The notes below the pieces were generated by a model. It searched no databases. It was not told the DNA's origin and saw nothing but the letters and a program-made list of their open reading frames with translations. A program made the translations under genes and the position numbers. Positions 38,521 through 47,608 of a stretch of DNA of 64,000 bases are shown here, in pieces. Source of the stretch: Sulfuracidifex metallicus DSM 6482 = JCM 9184 (GTDB taxonomy: Archaea; Thermoproteota; Thermoprotei_A; Sulfolobales; Sulfolobaceae); contig CP135238.1 of the NCBI GenBank assembly GCA_032834875.1, positions 1,960,001-2,024,000 of the forward strand, in the 5' to 3' direction. Positions within the stretch are counted from its first letter, which is position 1; each line of letters opens with the position of its first letter.

Positions 38521-39288
38521 TTAAAGTTCCTTATATGCATATGTAAACGATTCAAAGTAACTGTCAGGGTCACCTACGTTAAGCCATTTATATCCGTCTA
38601 ATGAAAGGGCTATCACTTTTTTCCCCTTTTCTAACATCTTCTTTATCCCATATGTTAGCTCTACTTCTGATGCCGGATCTACCTTAACTTCCTTAAGTGC
38701 TGAGAATAGATCAGGCTTGAAAATATACACTGCTGCTATAGCTAAGTCAGACTTAGGGGATTCTGGCTTCTCTTCAACGTTCTTCACATAATATAAACTA
38801 TGATCCATAAACTGCTCTTCCTTTTCAAAGTTTATAATACCATATCTCCTTGGATTTTTTACTCGCCTTACGAATAATGCCGCATCAGCATCATTTTCCA
38901 AGAAAGCTTTAGCTAGAACGTCGTAACCAGAGGTAAGAACTCCATCGTCAGCATGGACAAAAAAAGGTGAACCGTCTGCAAAGTCTTCGGCCTTCAACAC
39001 TGCATCTCCAAAACCTCTAGGCTCATTCTGAAAGACGAAAGTTGGTCCTCTATCGAAAAGATACTCCATTAGAATTCTGCCTTGCATTTTCCCTACTACG
39101 ATGCAGAACTTGTTTACACGTATTTTTTCTGCATTGTTCATTATCAAATCAATAACTGGCTTAGCTACCTTCTTTCCCTCCTCCTTAACTAGTAGAGGCA
39201 ATAGGCATTTAGGAAGTACAGAGGTAATATACTTCATTCTAGTACCTTTACCAGCCGAAGTTATCACCATTTTTTCTATTTGGTTCAT
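38521..39288 (-). CDS. Sugar-phosphate nucleotidyltransferase (GalU/RfbA-like)
   Basis: 255 residues, start ATG 39288. N-terminal signature VITSAGKGTRMKYITSVLPKC is the nucleotide-binding loop of NDP-sugar pyrophosphorylases; later blocks are VLPKCLLPLL, HADDGVL (metal-binding Asp), NVEEKPESP, AAVYIF and WLNVGDPDSYFES. It joins a sugar-1-phosphate to a nucleotide, probably glucose-1-phosphate with UTP or dTTP. Length fits the short archaeal UTP-glucose-1-phosphate uridylyltransferases. Likely co-transcribed with the hexokinase gene downstream. Confidence 0.85.
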   Translation of the reverse strand: MNQIEKMVITSAGKGTRMKYITSVLPKCLLPLLVKEEGKKVAKPVIDLIMNNAEKIRVNKFCIVVGKMQGRILMEYLFDRGPTFVFQNEPRGFGDAVLKAEDFADGSPFFVHADDGVLTSGYDVLAKAFLENDADAALFVRRVKNPRRYGIINFEKEEQFMDHSLYYVKNVEEKPESPKSDLAIAAVYIFKPDLFSALKEVKVDPASEVELTYGIKKMLEKGKKVIALSLDGYKWLNVGDPDSYFESFTYAYKEL

Positions 39289-39458
39289 ATGATGAAATCA
39301 TGTAAATGAATAAAAAACGTAACGGTAGAATTATTTTATATATTTTAGACTTAAAATTGTTTAAAATTAACAAAATAAAAAGCCTAAGAATAATCTCTTG
39401 ATGAAAAGGAGAGGGAAATCTTTGATAACAAATTCGGTTATATACCTCTTTTTAATTT

Positions 39459-40829
39459 TTAAGATCTGGAACGATGTTTTTCTTCAGCTTCAGCCTCATT
39501 CTGTTCTTGCTTTGCCATATCTTCTACTTCCGCTATGAGAAAACCTATGATTATCCAGGCAAAAAAGACGTAAACCATCGTATACGATGTATTTCCTATT
39601 GAAGCTACCAAATCAATTATAGTGAATACTGCGCCGCCTATAGCTAATGCTATCTCAGTTCTCCTTCTGCTAGCCCTCTTTAGAGAGATCTTAAAAAGTG
39701 ATGAATCTGCTGCAAGATGTATGAACAAATTGGCGAATAGAGATATTGAGCTTACTACCACGAATGCCTCAAATGCTTGCATGAGTGAGAATAAAGAAAG
39801 CACCGTTATACCAAAGAAGAGAGCAATTGTAATTAAGATTGCATTTGTAGGTTTGTAATTTTTTAACTGAGATAATTTCTCTGGAAATAGACCGTTTGAT
39901 GCCATTGCAAATATTGTCCTTGAAGTAGCAGTCATATAGGCAAGGGTTGCTAGAATAGAATCATTCATGGCACCGAATATAACTAATGCAAAAGTAACAA
40001 CGCCGAACCTACTCTCTATTAAAGATACTATATTAACGTTAGCTGGGTTTAATCCATAAAAGGATAAATGATCTGTAATAGCATAGACATCGAATGCTGC
40101 AAGTAATCCCCCGATAAGTATTACTGTAACTATAGCCCTGCTTACTGTTCTCTTTGGGTCCTTAACTTCTCCTGCGTTAGGAGTTATTGAACCGTATCCT
40201 GTAGGTATTGAGGAACCGAATAGAATTCCTAATGCTATGTCTCCAAATGACGGAATTTTAGAGAACGGGTTATAAAATCTAAAACCCGTTGAGTGAAGGA
40301 AAAGTATAGCTAAGGTGGTCATTAGGACTATTTCCAATATGCTTGCGAACATGGCATATTTTGAAGAAGGTTTAATTCCACTTAATACAAGAGCAGATCC
40401 TAAACCTAATACTACCGATACAGTGATCCAAGGAGATATGCCCAAAACGCTAGACATTACATATCCAGCTCCAAGTATGTAAGCTGAACCATAAGCTACT
40501 GAGTAAAGCAAGTAAACCCATCCAGTTTCAAAGCCTAATCTCCTTGTTAAAGAGTAAAAGGCATAAGTGTAATAACCTCCTGCTTTAGTAAACCTCTTGG
40601 ATAATTCATAAACTGCCAAACCATTAAGTAGAACTAATAAAGTACCCAAGAGTATAACTATAGGACCGAAAAGGCCAGCTTCGATGATAGTCACTGTACC
40701 GTAAAGAAGTATACTTAGAAACGGAGATTGACCGCCTAAAGATAAAAAAGTGAGATCTAGAAATCCTATATCCCTCTTTAGTTCCTTTGGAGGTGGTTGT
40801 TGACCTTGTCTGCTCTCCTTATTTGACAT
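39459..40829 (-). CDS. APC-family amino acid permease
   Basis: 456 residues, start ATG 40829, about 12 helices flanked by charged ends (NKESRQGQQPPPKELKRDIG at the start, a Glu-rich tail). The first helix region reads LTFLSLGGQSPFLSILLYGT, an APC helix 1 variant; helix 6 region has YGSITPNAGEVKDPKRTV, the typical E-x-K-x-P-x-R loop of the family. Imports or exchanges amino acids or amines. Monocistronic. Confidence 0.85.
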   Translation of the reverse strand: MSNKESRQGQQPPPKELKRDIGFLDLTFLSLGGQSPFLSILLYGTVTIIEAGLFGPIVILLGTLLVLLNGLAVYELSKRFTKAGGYYTYAFYSLTRRLGFETGWVYLLYSVAYGSAYILGAGYVMSSVLGISPWITVSVVLGLGSALVLSGIKPSSKYAMFASILEIVLMTTLAILFLHSTGFRFYNPFSKIPSFGDIALGILFGSSIPTGYGSITPNAGEVKDPKRTVSRAIVTVILIGGLLAAFDVYAITDHLSFYGLNPANVNIVSLIESRFGVVTFALVIFGAMNDSILATLAYMTATSRTIFAMASNGLFPEKLSQLKNYKPTNAILITIALFFGITVLSLFSLMQAFEAFVVVSSISLFANLFIHLAADSSLFKISLKRASRRRTEIALAIGGAVFTIIDLVASIGNTSYTMVYVFFAWIIIGFLIAEVEDMAKQEQNEAEAEEKHRSRS

Positions 40830-40891
40830 ATAGTCTATGTTAGATTCGTTTGCGTATTAAAGTTTCCCCAACCAAGAAATGTAGAATTAAT

Positions 40892-42088
40892 TCAGAAAGA
40901 TTTATTGTTACCATCATTATCTCCATTTTCTATATTAGAACTCCCTTGAAGGCTGGATTTTCTTTCCTGACGAAGAACTAGCTTATCAACTAAGTAAATC
41001 ATTGAAACTGCTACGAAAACGTCTACAACCGGGGAGAAATCTGTAACGTAGAAGCTGAATAATGTATGGTTACCTAAGAAGTATACCATCAGGAAACCCA
41101 ACCACTCTGTCCATGCCCACATACTAGTGAATATGAGGTTCTTCTCCTTCATTAAAATGACTATAATTGTAAGTATGGGCCATAAAAGCATTATGAAAGG
41201 ATTAGTAGTAGCGTAAAAATGAAAGCCCATCCAGAATGGATGGATGTTCATGAACCAGCCCCAAGGTGTGGATATTTGACTGACGTCAGCCAAGCTTATA
41301 TGACCGTTAGTTATATCCCATGATGCCCTATCTAAAAATGTACCCTTTAACCAGCTTAAGAAGCCACCATAATAGTCAATTATAGGTAGAGATAATGCTC
41401 CGAATGTTACTATAGGTATTCCAAGCCCGTAAATTGTCCTATCTATGGGACTCTTCTTCAAATCCCCTAAATAGTAAAGGAAAGGCAAGATCAAAAGATA
41501 CGCAGGCTCCTTGGACGCCATTGCTAGGCCTAGAGCTATAGCTCCCCATAGTAATTTCTTCTTTAGCAAGAAATATAGAGATAAAATTCCGAAGAATGAG
41601 ACATATATTTCCAACATAGCAACGCCATGTAGCAACCATATATTGGGATCTAAAGCAACCAAGAGGGTCGACACAATTCCTCCCAAATACGCTCTATATC
41701 CATGATCTCCGAGCAGATATTTGCCAAGGAAGAAGGCCACTATAAGCATCAAGTCTCCTAAGACCCAACTCCAGATTCTCCATGCAGCTGGCTGATATCC
41801 TAGGATTAATATTGTAGATGCCATGAAATATTTGGCCAGAGGAGGATGGCACGTATTCACATAGGTCTGTATTCCAGCCTCATTAGAATAAGGAAAATAC
41901 ATTGGTGGAGTGATATGAAATATGATCTTAAGTATGTTATATGCTGCCGTAGGGTACCAAACTTCGTCCCCTATATACGCATTAACGAACGCGTAGGTCG
42001 TTACGGTGAAGTAAGTGTAAACTGCAACTATAATTGCAAGTGCGCTATAAGAAAACAATTTTAGGGGACATATCTTCCTAAAACCCAT
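40892..42088 (-). CDS. GT39-type membrane glycosyltransferase (PMT/ArnT-like)
   Basis: 398 residues, start ATG 42088, about nine to ten helices. The first extracytoplasmic loop has the acidic catalytic-type motif GDEVWYPTAA near residue 40 and TCHPPLAKYFM near 78, as in PMT_2 proteins that move a sugar from a polyprenyl phosphate to protein or lipid outside the membrane. It follows the aldolase-like gene by 4 bp and is the last gene of an operon with flippase genes, so it probably adds sugars to surface glycoproteins or lipids. Confidence 0.75.
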   Translation of the reverse strand: MGFRKICPLKLFSYSALAIIVAVYTYFTVTTYAFVNAYIGDEVWYPTAAYNILKIIFHITPPMYFPYSNEAGIQTYVNTCHPPLAKYFMASTILILGYQPAAWRIWSWVLGDLMLIVAFFLGKYLLGDHGYRAYLGGIVSTLLVALDPNIWLLHGVAMLEIYVSFFGILSLYFLLKKKLLWGAIALGLAMASKEPAYLLILPFLYYLGDLKKSPIDRTIYGLGIPIVTFGALSLPIIDYYGGFLSWLKGTFLDRASWDITNGHISLADVSQISTPWGWFMNIHPFWMGFHFYATTNPFIMLLWPILTIIVILMKEKNLIFTSMWAWTEWLGFLMVYFLGNHTLFSFYVTDFSPVVDVFVAVSMIYLVDKLVLRQERKSSLQGSSNIENGDNDGNNKSF

Positions 42089-42092
42089 TAGA

Positions 42093-42908
42093 TTATGATT
42101 GACCTAATTCTTTTAAAATTTGTCCAACATCTACATTTTCGTGAACCAGTTTAGCTATGGCTCTGGTCATTACCTCTATGTTCTTAGACTGCCACAAGTT
42201 CCTCCCTACGGTAATACCGCTAGCCCCAGCGTCCAATGCGTCCTTAAGCATATTAAGGAACTCGGTGTCGTTTGAGGTCTTAGGACCTCCCCTTATAAGA
42301 ATCGGGGAAAACCCCACCTTTACAACGTCCTGAAATCCCTGACCAGTGTAATCTACTTTTAATATGTCTGCGCCAATCTCCGAAGCTAGCCTTGTTACAT
42401 ATTTTACTATCTCGGTTTCCTTTACAGAGTCAGGATTTCCCCTCACTACTTGTAAGGGTTCGATAATAAATGGAATACCGTAATCCTCTGCCTCCGCTCT
42501 TATTGAAGCTAAAGTTTCTACATTATATCCCTCTACCTGATCCGAGTCATAACCTACCACCAAGTAAGTGACAACAGCGTCAGCTCCTGCCTTTATTGCG
42601 TCTTTTACTGAAAATAGCTGTGAATAATATCCTTCCTTGTGCTCAAAGTACTTATCCCTCCATACGTTAGCCGTATCCAGTCTAGCTATCAACATCGGAG
42701 ATGACTTTGTAAAAAAGTTCTCCTTTACTAGCTTTACCATTGGAGGGCTCATTTGAAGTGCATCTGGTCCGTTTCTTAACTTCGGAATAACATCTTCAGG
42801 CGATTCCAGCCCTTTCATTGGTCCCATAACTAGCCCGTGATCCAAGGCTACAACGAAGGCTTTACCGTGACAGAAAAGTCTCCTCATTCTTATTTCAAGA
42901 CCTGACAT
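42093..42908 (-). CDS. Class I aldolase of the DhnA/LsrF family
   Basis: 271 residues, start ATG 42908. A (beta/alpha)8 Schiff-base enzyme: AFVVALDHGLVMGP near 17, IIEPLQV near 148, the Schiff-base Lys184 in DILKVDYTG, and the phosphate-binding ILIRGGPK and GITVGRNLWQ. Annotated relatives are archaeal fructose-bisphosphate aldolases, the 2-amino-3,7-dideoxyheptulosonate synthase and LsrF. Sulfolobales usually form fructose bisphosphate with the bifunctional FBP aldolase/phosphatase, so a special sugar aldol reaction is possible. It sits between flippase and glycosyltransferase genes with tiny gaps. Confidence 0.75.
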   Translation of the reverse strand: MSGLEIRMRRLFCHGKAFVVALDHGLVMGPMKGLESPEDVIPKLRNGPDALQMSPPMVKLVKENFFTKSSPMLIARLDTANVWRDKYFEHKEGYYSQLFSVKDAIKAGADAVVTYLVVGYDSDQVEGYNVETLASIRAEAEDYGIPFIIEPLQVVRGNPDSVKETEIVKYVTRLASEIGADILKVDYTGQGFQDVVKVGFSPILIRGGPKTSNDTEFLNMLKDALDAGASGITVGRNLWQSKNIEVMTRAIAKLVHENVDVGQILKELGQS

Positions 42909-42917
42909 TAGTTTCGA

Positions 42918-43730
42918 TTATTTCATTGACTTAATAAATCCTATTACATTACGCCCCAATTGCCTAAAGTAAGGGTTAATCAAATTTAGAGCAGAGAAAA
43001 TGCCAATTGAGATAACACCATAAACTAAAATGTCAAGATAGGACTTGCCTTCCATTAAGAAGCTGAAAGGAATTCCCAAGAAGGAAAGTAAAACCGGTAT
43101 GAAGAACTCTCGTGGAACCTTAAAGTTGTAGAGTCTTCTTGATGACCTATAAGAGGTAAAGAGCATAGAAAACGAATTAATCAGAAGACCCATCGACATG
43201 AAAACAGCAATAATGAAATAAGGATAGCTTTTTAGAAACTCTATAAGCAATATTGAAATTATTACTCCAATTATTGAAAGAAGTAAGTTAATCCTCGTGA
43301 GTTTGGCTAGCTCTCCTTTCAACTCTCCTTGTCCTTCTATAGACAAGGTTTCATCCTTCATCAATATACTTTGATAAAATATTGAGTAAATTCCTCTTAT
43401 CAGGTTAGAGAACGATATTACGTACAAGGCAAAGATTGAGTTTACATAGTCAGGTCTCAATTTAAATAAAATGTCCTTCCCCTCCGCAAATATGATGAAC
43501 ATGAAGAGACCCGATGTTAGAGAGAAAAGCTTCAGTGACGTTTCTATAACTGATGGGTCCTTTGTCTCTGACAATTTCTTTATTAAACCAGTCTGAGTGG
43601 CCTGGGACCAAGTTATCACGTTAGCTAGAACGAAGGCTGATTCGAAATATGATACCGTGATCGTATTTCCACTAATTGAGACCACTACCCAAACTAAGCT
43701 AGCCTCAATTACGTTCTGAAGATAGTACAC
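42918..43730 (-). CDS. Polysaccharide flippase-like protein, C-terminal part (frameshifted)
   Basis: Second half of a Wzx/MATE-type transporter. The frame is coding-like upstream of its first Met: it reads GFPFGSVAIRKSLPVTVYY directly behind the joint with the preceding half. About seven helices with a Lys/Glu-rich loop (SIEGQGELKGELAKLTR). The joint lies at the AAAA run (plus-strand TTTT, 43781-43784); one more base there restores a single protein of about 490 residues, the normal size. The product would flip lipid-linked sugars across the membrane. Confidence 0.65.
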   Translation of the reverse strand: MYYLQNVIEASLVWVVVSISGNTITVSYFESAFVLANVITWSQATQTGLIKKLSETKDPSVIETSLKLFSLTSGLFMFIIFAEGKDILFKLRPDYVNSIFALYVISFSNLIRGIYSIFYQSILMKDETLSIEGQGELKGELAKLTRINLLLSIIGVIISILLIEFLKSYPYFIIAVFMSMGLLINSFSMLFTSYRSSRRLYNFKVPREFFIPVLLSFLGIPFSFLMEGKSYLDILVYGVISIGIFSALNLINPYFRQLGRNVIGFIKSMK

Positions 43731-43750
43731 TGTGACTGGAAGGGACTTCC

Positions 43751-44392
43751 TTATAGCAACTGAGCCAAATGGAAATCCAATTTTAAATTTGATTTTATAT
43801 ATAATAAATTTAATAAAATTTGAACTAAATAACCAAAATCATATGCTAGAATTACTGCTGCTATGGACAAGTTGAATATGAACATCATGATTATGGCTGA
43901 AGATAATCTTACCACTTGGAAAACTGCTGCTATTTCTCCTACTTTCTTTGGAGTTCTTCCTATTACCATCGCGTTGGATATTCTATACAAATAATAAATT
44001 AATATAAGAGAAATAGACAAGTAAAAGTAAAAGGGATAGTCAAAATGGGAAGCATATACGAAGTAAGGAATTAGAATTAGGAATATAAGTGAGGAAAATA
44101 GTCCTGATATCCCGTTAATAACCAAAAGTCCGCCTACAGGTCTACCCTCCGATGAGTATCTAGAGGTTATAAAATAGAACATGTCTGCAGGTATGGTAAA
44201 GTAACCTATTACTAATGTGAAGATATATTGCCAAGTTCCGAAGACCTCCAGACCATATGGAGGGTTTGATAAATACTTGACAACTAAAAGGGAAAACGCA
44301 AATGACAGCGGTGCTATTGCCAACTTCAATGCTAAATTATAGAAGCCTACCCTTACTAGACCCGTAGATTCGGGTTTTTCCATGAATCTCAC
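43751..44392 (-). CDS. Polysaccharide flippase-like protein, N-terminal part (frameshifted)
   Basis: 213 residues from ATG 44392, with about six helices; it starts in the manner of Wzx/MVF proteins (GLVRVGFYNLALKLAIAPLSF) and contains FGTWQYIF. The frame ends in KLDFHLAQLL, unrelated to membrane protein sequence, directly after the frameshift, while the -1 frame continues the transporter. The start overlaps the stop of the 74-residue upstream gene by 4 nt, so it belongs to that operon. Confidence 0.65.
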   Translation of the reverse strand: MRFMEKPESTGLVRVGFYNLALKLAIAPLSFAFSLLVVKYLSNPPYGLEVFGTWQYIFTLVIGYFTIPADMFYFITSRYSSEGRPVGGLLVINGISGLFSSLIFLILIPYFVYASHFDYPFYFYLSISLILIYYLYRISNAMVIGRTPKKVGEIAAVFQVVRLSSAIIMMFIFNLSIAAVILAYDFGYLVQILLNLLYIKSNLKLDFHLAQLL

Positions 44393-44613
44393 CTACAGAA
44401 AAGGAAGTACTTTATCTTCCTTGAAATCTCATTTTCACTAACGTCAGAACTCAAGGATATTTTCCTGAAGGCAGTAGGGCTCACTTCGTTTAAGCCTATA
44501 CATTCGTCTGTGTGTAAAATATAATCCAGGAAATCGGAGAATTTCTTTCTTCTTGTAGACGCCATATAAGATATCAAGTCGTACCATTCTATGGGTATCC
44601 TAATCTGTGGCAT
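44389..44613 (-). CDS. Small hypothetical protein heading the flippase operon
   Basis: 74 residues, start ATG 44613; it overlaps the flippase gene by 4 nt (ATGA). Short, basic, one aromatic-rich helix (IEWYDLISYMASTRRKKFSDFLDYIL) followed by a Ser-rich region. It might be a small DNA-binding or adaptor protein, but nothing diagnostic is visible. It is the first gene of a minus-strand operon running to 40892. Confidence 0.55.
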   Translation of the reverse strand: MPQIRIPIEWYDLISYMASTRRKKFSDFLDYILHTDECIGLNEVSPTAFRKISLSSDVSENEISRKIKYFLFCR

Positions 44614-44742
44614 TCGAAGTTAACTCTAAAATGAAGTTAAAAAGTGCTGTCAAAAATTTGGTTATCACTTAAAAATATATTTAAATATAACCTAGAATAA
44701 TGTATTATTTCTTTTAATTTAAAAGAATTAATAATTATTATA

Positions 44743-45783
44743 TTATTTAATATTCCTATAACGTTTGAGCATAATTGTCAATAAAATCAAAATAATTACT
44801 ATTGCAATAATTATATAGACTTTATATTTATCGAAAAAAGAAACATGATATGGCTTTCCTCCCCATTCTACTATGAGATATTTCAGCTCTGAGGCTAAAA
44901 GAGGATCCTTAATTATTATGCCAAGTTCCCTGTTTTTCGTGAGCGAGGTTGAATCTAGATTAATAGATCCTATATATACGTAATTCCCTACTACAATCAC
45001 TTTAGCCACCATATCATGCAACTGCTTTAGACCAAACTGTGATGATGCCTCGCTATCCTCAGAGTAATCTGAGACTACACCTATAACTGTTTTATGAGAA
45101 GCTATCTCATTGAATAGGCCAGAGCTTGGATAGAGTTCTTCCATTGCGATGTATAAAGTACCTTGCTGAGATAATAGATACGAAATACGATTATAACTGT
45201 TTATAGGAGATACCACAACGCCAGGGTAATTAATTGAATTTAAGGGCTCGTTCTCAAAATCACGTAATATGATTCCTGCGTATACTTTAGCTATAGAGGA
45301 ATTATGAATAGCTATATCAATGCTTTTATCAATGTACATACCGTAATACGTAGGATTCATGGAACCTAATATTACAGTCTTGTTATCTATTACGTAAACT
45401 TTAGAATGGACGAAGGTGAAATCGTATTGAAATTTCACATGGACTCCGGAAGAGTTCAAGAGATTTATATACTGTTTTTCATCTGATGGTATTCCACCAT
45501 AAACGCTACCTGAAAGCACGACATATACGTTAACACCTTGCCTGGCCAATTCAGCCAAATTCTCTACAATCTCTGTACAAGTTAGCTCATAAATCTCCGA
45601 GTAGACTGAAGTTTTAGCTTGTTTCAATTCATGTATAATATAAGACGAATTTGTGGGTCCAACTATAAGAGTTACTTGAGAGGGGTTTATTGAAACGTAC
45701 CAGTTGCTTGATGTAGAACCAACTACTGTAACTGCAAACGAAACGAGTACCAAGGAGAGAAAAACTAATGTTATGTTATGCAT
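44743..45783 (-). CDS. Extracytoplasmic phospholipase D-like protein with C-terminal anchor
   Basis: 346 residues, start ATG 45783. A signal peptide (residues 1-23) and a C-terminal membrane helix (about 317-338, followed by KRYRNIK) place the body outside the cell. The first HKD motif is complete: His126-x-Lys128-x4-Asp133, then GSMN. The second (near 259-275, ending GSIN) keeps Lys261 but has Val at the His and Gly or Val at the Asp position. PLD enzymes use two HKD motifs for phosphodiester cleavage, so this one could act as a dimer, like Nuc-type nucleases, or be inactive. Substrate could be lipid or nucleic acid. Confidence 0.75.
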   Translation of the reverse strand: MHNITLVFLSLVLVSFAVTVVGSTSSNWYVSINPSQVTLIVGPTNSSYIIHELKQAKTSVYSEIYELTCTEIVENLAELARQGVNVYVVLSGSVYGGIPSDEKQYINLLNSSGVHVKFQYDFTFVHSKVYVIDNKTVILGSMNPTYYGMYIDKSIDIAIHNSSIAKVYAGIILRDFENEPLNSINYPGVVVSPINSYNRISYLLSQQGTLYIAMEELYPSSGLFNEIASHKTVIGVVSDYSEDSEASSQFGLKQLHDMVAKVIVVGNYVYIGSINLDSTSLTKNRELGIIIKDPLLASELKYLIVEWGGKPYHVSFFDKYKVYIIIAIVIILILLTIMLKRYRNIK

Positions 45784-46030
45784 GACTATAATGGAAAAAA
45801 TTTTCTAATAAAAATGAAGTTTATAGAAAACATAGATCTAAATAGATTATGAGGTTTCCTTGATATTAAAAAAGAAAGATATTACAAATATTCTTAATTA
45901 ATAACTTTTTTAAAAAAATAGATATATTCCGTCTATAACAATATAAAGCTAATATCAGATCAAGAGAACCAATAATAAAAATTATTTTAGTTTTAAGTAT
46001 TTAATAATACATTAATTCAAGTCCGTGATT

Positions 46031-47014
46031 TTACATATTTCTTTTAATTTTCTCTAGTAACTGAATTCTCTTGGCTGGATGTGGATGGTCCATGAAGAAG
46101 TCTGAGAGTGCAGAAACTTTGGTATGTTTCCACACTTCCACTAGTTGTTGTGCATTATAAGCTGGAATTTCCTCGTCTGGACTTGGAGAATTGAAGAACA
46201 ACATACTTCCCAATTGACCAGTAGCACCTTGCTTTTTCTTATACTTCTCTAACGCATTAGGATCTGTAGCTAAGGTAAGCTTAGCTAAAGCCATTTGTAG
46301 ATTTTCCGCTCCTCCGGGCACTGTGGTAGCAGAGTTTACGTCGGCATAAGCTTCGCGCATTCTGTTTATAAATAATACTAGAAACTGGAATAGATAACTT
46401 ACTGCTACCATTGCTAAGCCTACAAGTAATATCAAACCACCGTTGTTATTTCTATTTCCTCCCTCTCCAAATAAGCCTCCCCAAAAGATCCAATAGCCTA
46501 AATAGAATATTAGAGCTGGAATTAGACCTACAGCAAGCATTACTTCAACATCACGATGCTTTAAGTGACCTAATTCGTGGCCTGCAACTGCAAGCAATTC
46601 TTCCCTATTTAATAACTTAAGGATTGGCATGGTGAACGCTATTCTCTTCCCCGCAATTGGGCTTCCGTATGCGAAGGCATTAGGAAATGGAACGTTTGCT
46701 ATAAATACCTTTGGCATTTGAATTTTATTGTAATATGCTGCCTCAGAAACCAAACTATACAACCAACTATACTGCGGATCAGTTGGAGTTACTTCCACAG
46801 TATGATAAATGGCTTGTATAAGATAAGGACCAAATAGCCACTGAATCACATTTAGTATAATGATAAACGTAAGAAGCCCCATTATTAACGAAATCCCTAT
46901 AGTAGCTCCGAAAGCTAACTTAGCCACAATAAGTCCTATAGCCAGTCCTAGAAGAATTATCCCTATGCTAGCCATCAACATGCTTAACTTAAGTCTTAAG
47001 ACCGTCAGATTCAT
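46031..47014 (-). CDS. htpX: HtpX-like zinc metalloprotease (M48)
   Basis: 327 residues, start ATG 47014. Two N-terminal membrane helices (about 10-60), the zinc motif HELGHLKHRD (near 142), further helices (about 160-225), then the third ligand region in REAYADVNSAT. Membrane-embedded protease for quality control of membrane proteins, active site on the cytoplasmic side in bacterial HtpX. It ends with the MDHPHPAKRIQLLEKI tail typical of the family. Divergent from the CBS gene; the two starts are about 100 bp apart. Confidence 0.9.
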   Translation of the reverse strand: MNLTVLRLKLSMLMASIGIILLGLAIGLIVAKLAFGATIGISLIMGLLTFIIILNVIQWLFGPYLIQAIYHTVEVTPTDPQYSWLYSLVSEAAYYNKIQMPKVFIANVPFPNAFAYGSPIAGKRIAFTMPILKLLNREELLAVAGHELGHLKHRDVEVMLAVGLIPALIFYLGYWIFWGGLFGEGGNRNNNGGLILLVGLAMVAVSYLFQFLVLFINRMREAYADVNSATTVPGGAENLQMALAKLTLATDPNALEKYKKKQGATGQLGSMLFFNSPSPDEEIPAYNAQQLVEVWKHTKVSALSDFFMDHPHPAKRIQLLEKIKRNM

Positions 47015-47034
47015 ATGTGAAACTCTCTACTAGG

Positions 47035-47116
47035 GTTTAAAGATTTTTCTGACAAATTTACTAACGACAAGAAATCGATAGGAGAGTTTAAAGATTTTTC
47101 TGACAAATTTACTAAC
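47035..47116 (+). repeat. Duplicated promoter: 31-bp direct repeat, 51 bp apart
   Basis: The 31-bp sequence at 47035-47065 recurs perfectly at 47086-47116 and ends directly before the ATG at 47117. Each copy begins with the TATA-like GTTTAAAGATTTTT. In the second copy the TATA is about 27 nt before the ATG, fitting leaderless transcription. The first copy would start transcription 51 nt earlier, where no start codon exists. The spacer is 20 bp. Confidence 0.85.
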
Positions 47117-47509
47117 ATGGAAGAAGAATTAGTAAAGGAATATATGAAGGAAGGTGTAGTTTCCGCTGAAAAGAAAACTACCATTAAGGAAGTGGCTAAA
47201 ATAATGACAGATAAAAATGTAGGTTCAGTAATAGTCGTAGATGGAAACGGTAAACCAATAGGAATAGCAACTGAAAGGGACGTAGTAAGGTCAATAGGAA
47301 AAGGGAAATCTCTGGACGAACCCATCGAGAACGCTATGACCTCATCGTTAATAACTGTAAGGGAAGACGCTCCTATAACTGGAGCATTAAGCCTCATGAG
47401 GTCATACAATATAAGGCACTTACCAGTAGTGGATCAGAATGGCACACTTAAGGGTATAATTTCCATAAGAGACATAGCTAAGGCCCTGGACAATATGTTT
47501 GAGCAATAA
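47117..47509 (+). CDS. Two-CBS-domain protein
   Basis: 130 residues, start ATG 47117, made only of a CBS pair: the first runs about 8-60 (TTIKEVAKIM, NVGSVIVVDGNGKPIGIATERDVV), the second about 68-125 (DAPITGALSLM, NIRHLPVVDQNGTLKGIISIRDI). Such Bateman modules bind adenine nucleotides (AMP, ATP, SAM) and regulate partner proteins. It is leaderless and preceded by a duplicated promoter. It is convergent with the GMP synthase gene (stop codons 100 bp apart). Confidence 0.9.
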   Translation: MEEELVKEYMKEGVVSAEKKTTIKEVAKIMTDKNVGSVIVVDGNGKPIGIATERDVVRSIGKGKSLDEPIENAMTSSLITVREDAPITGALSLMRSYNIRHLPVVDQNGTLKGIISIRDIAKALDNMFEQ

Positions 47510-47608
47510 TTTCAAAAGACAAATATATAGGATACATCTTTCTGCTTTTATATTTTCTTTTTAATATTAATGGAAAATAAAATTATTAATATTAAGTGTA
47601 TGTATTTT

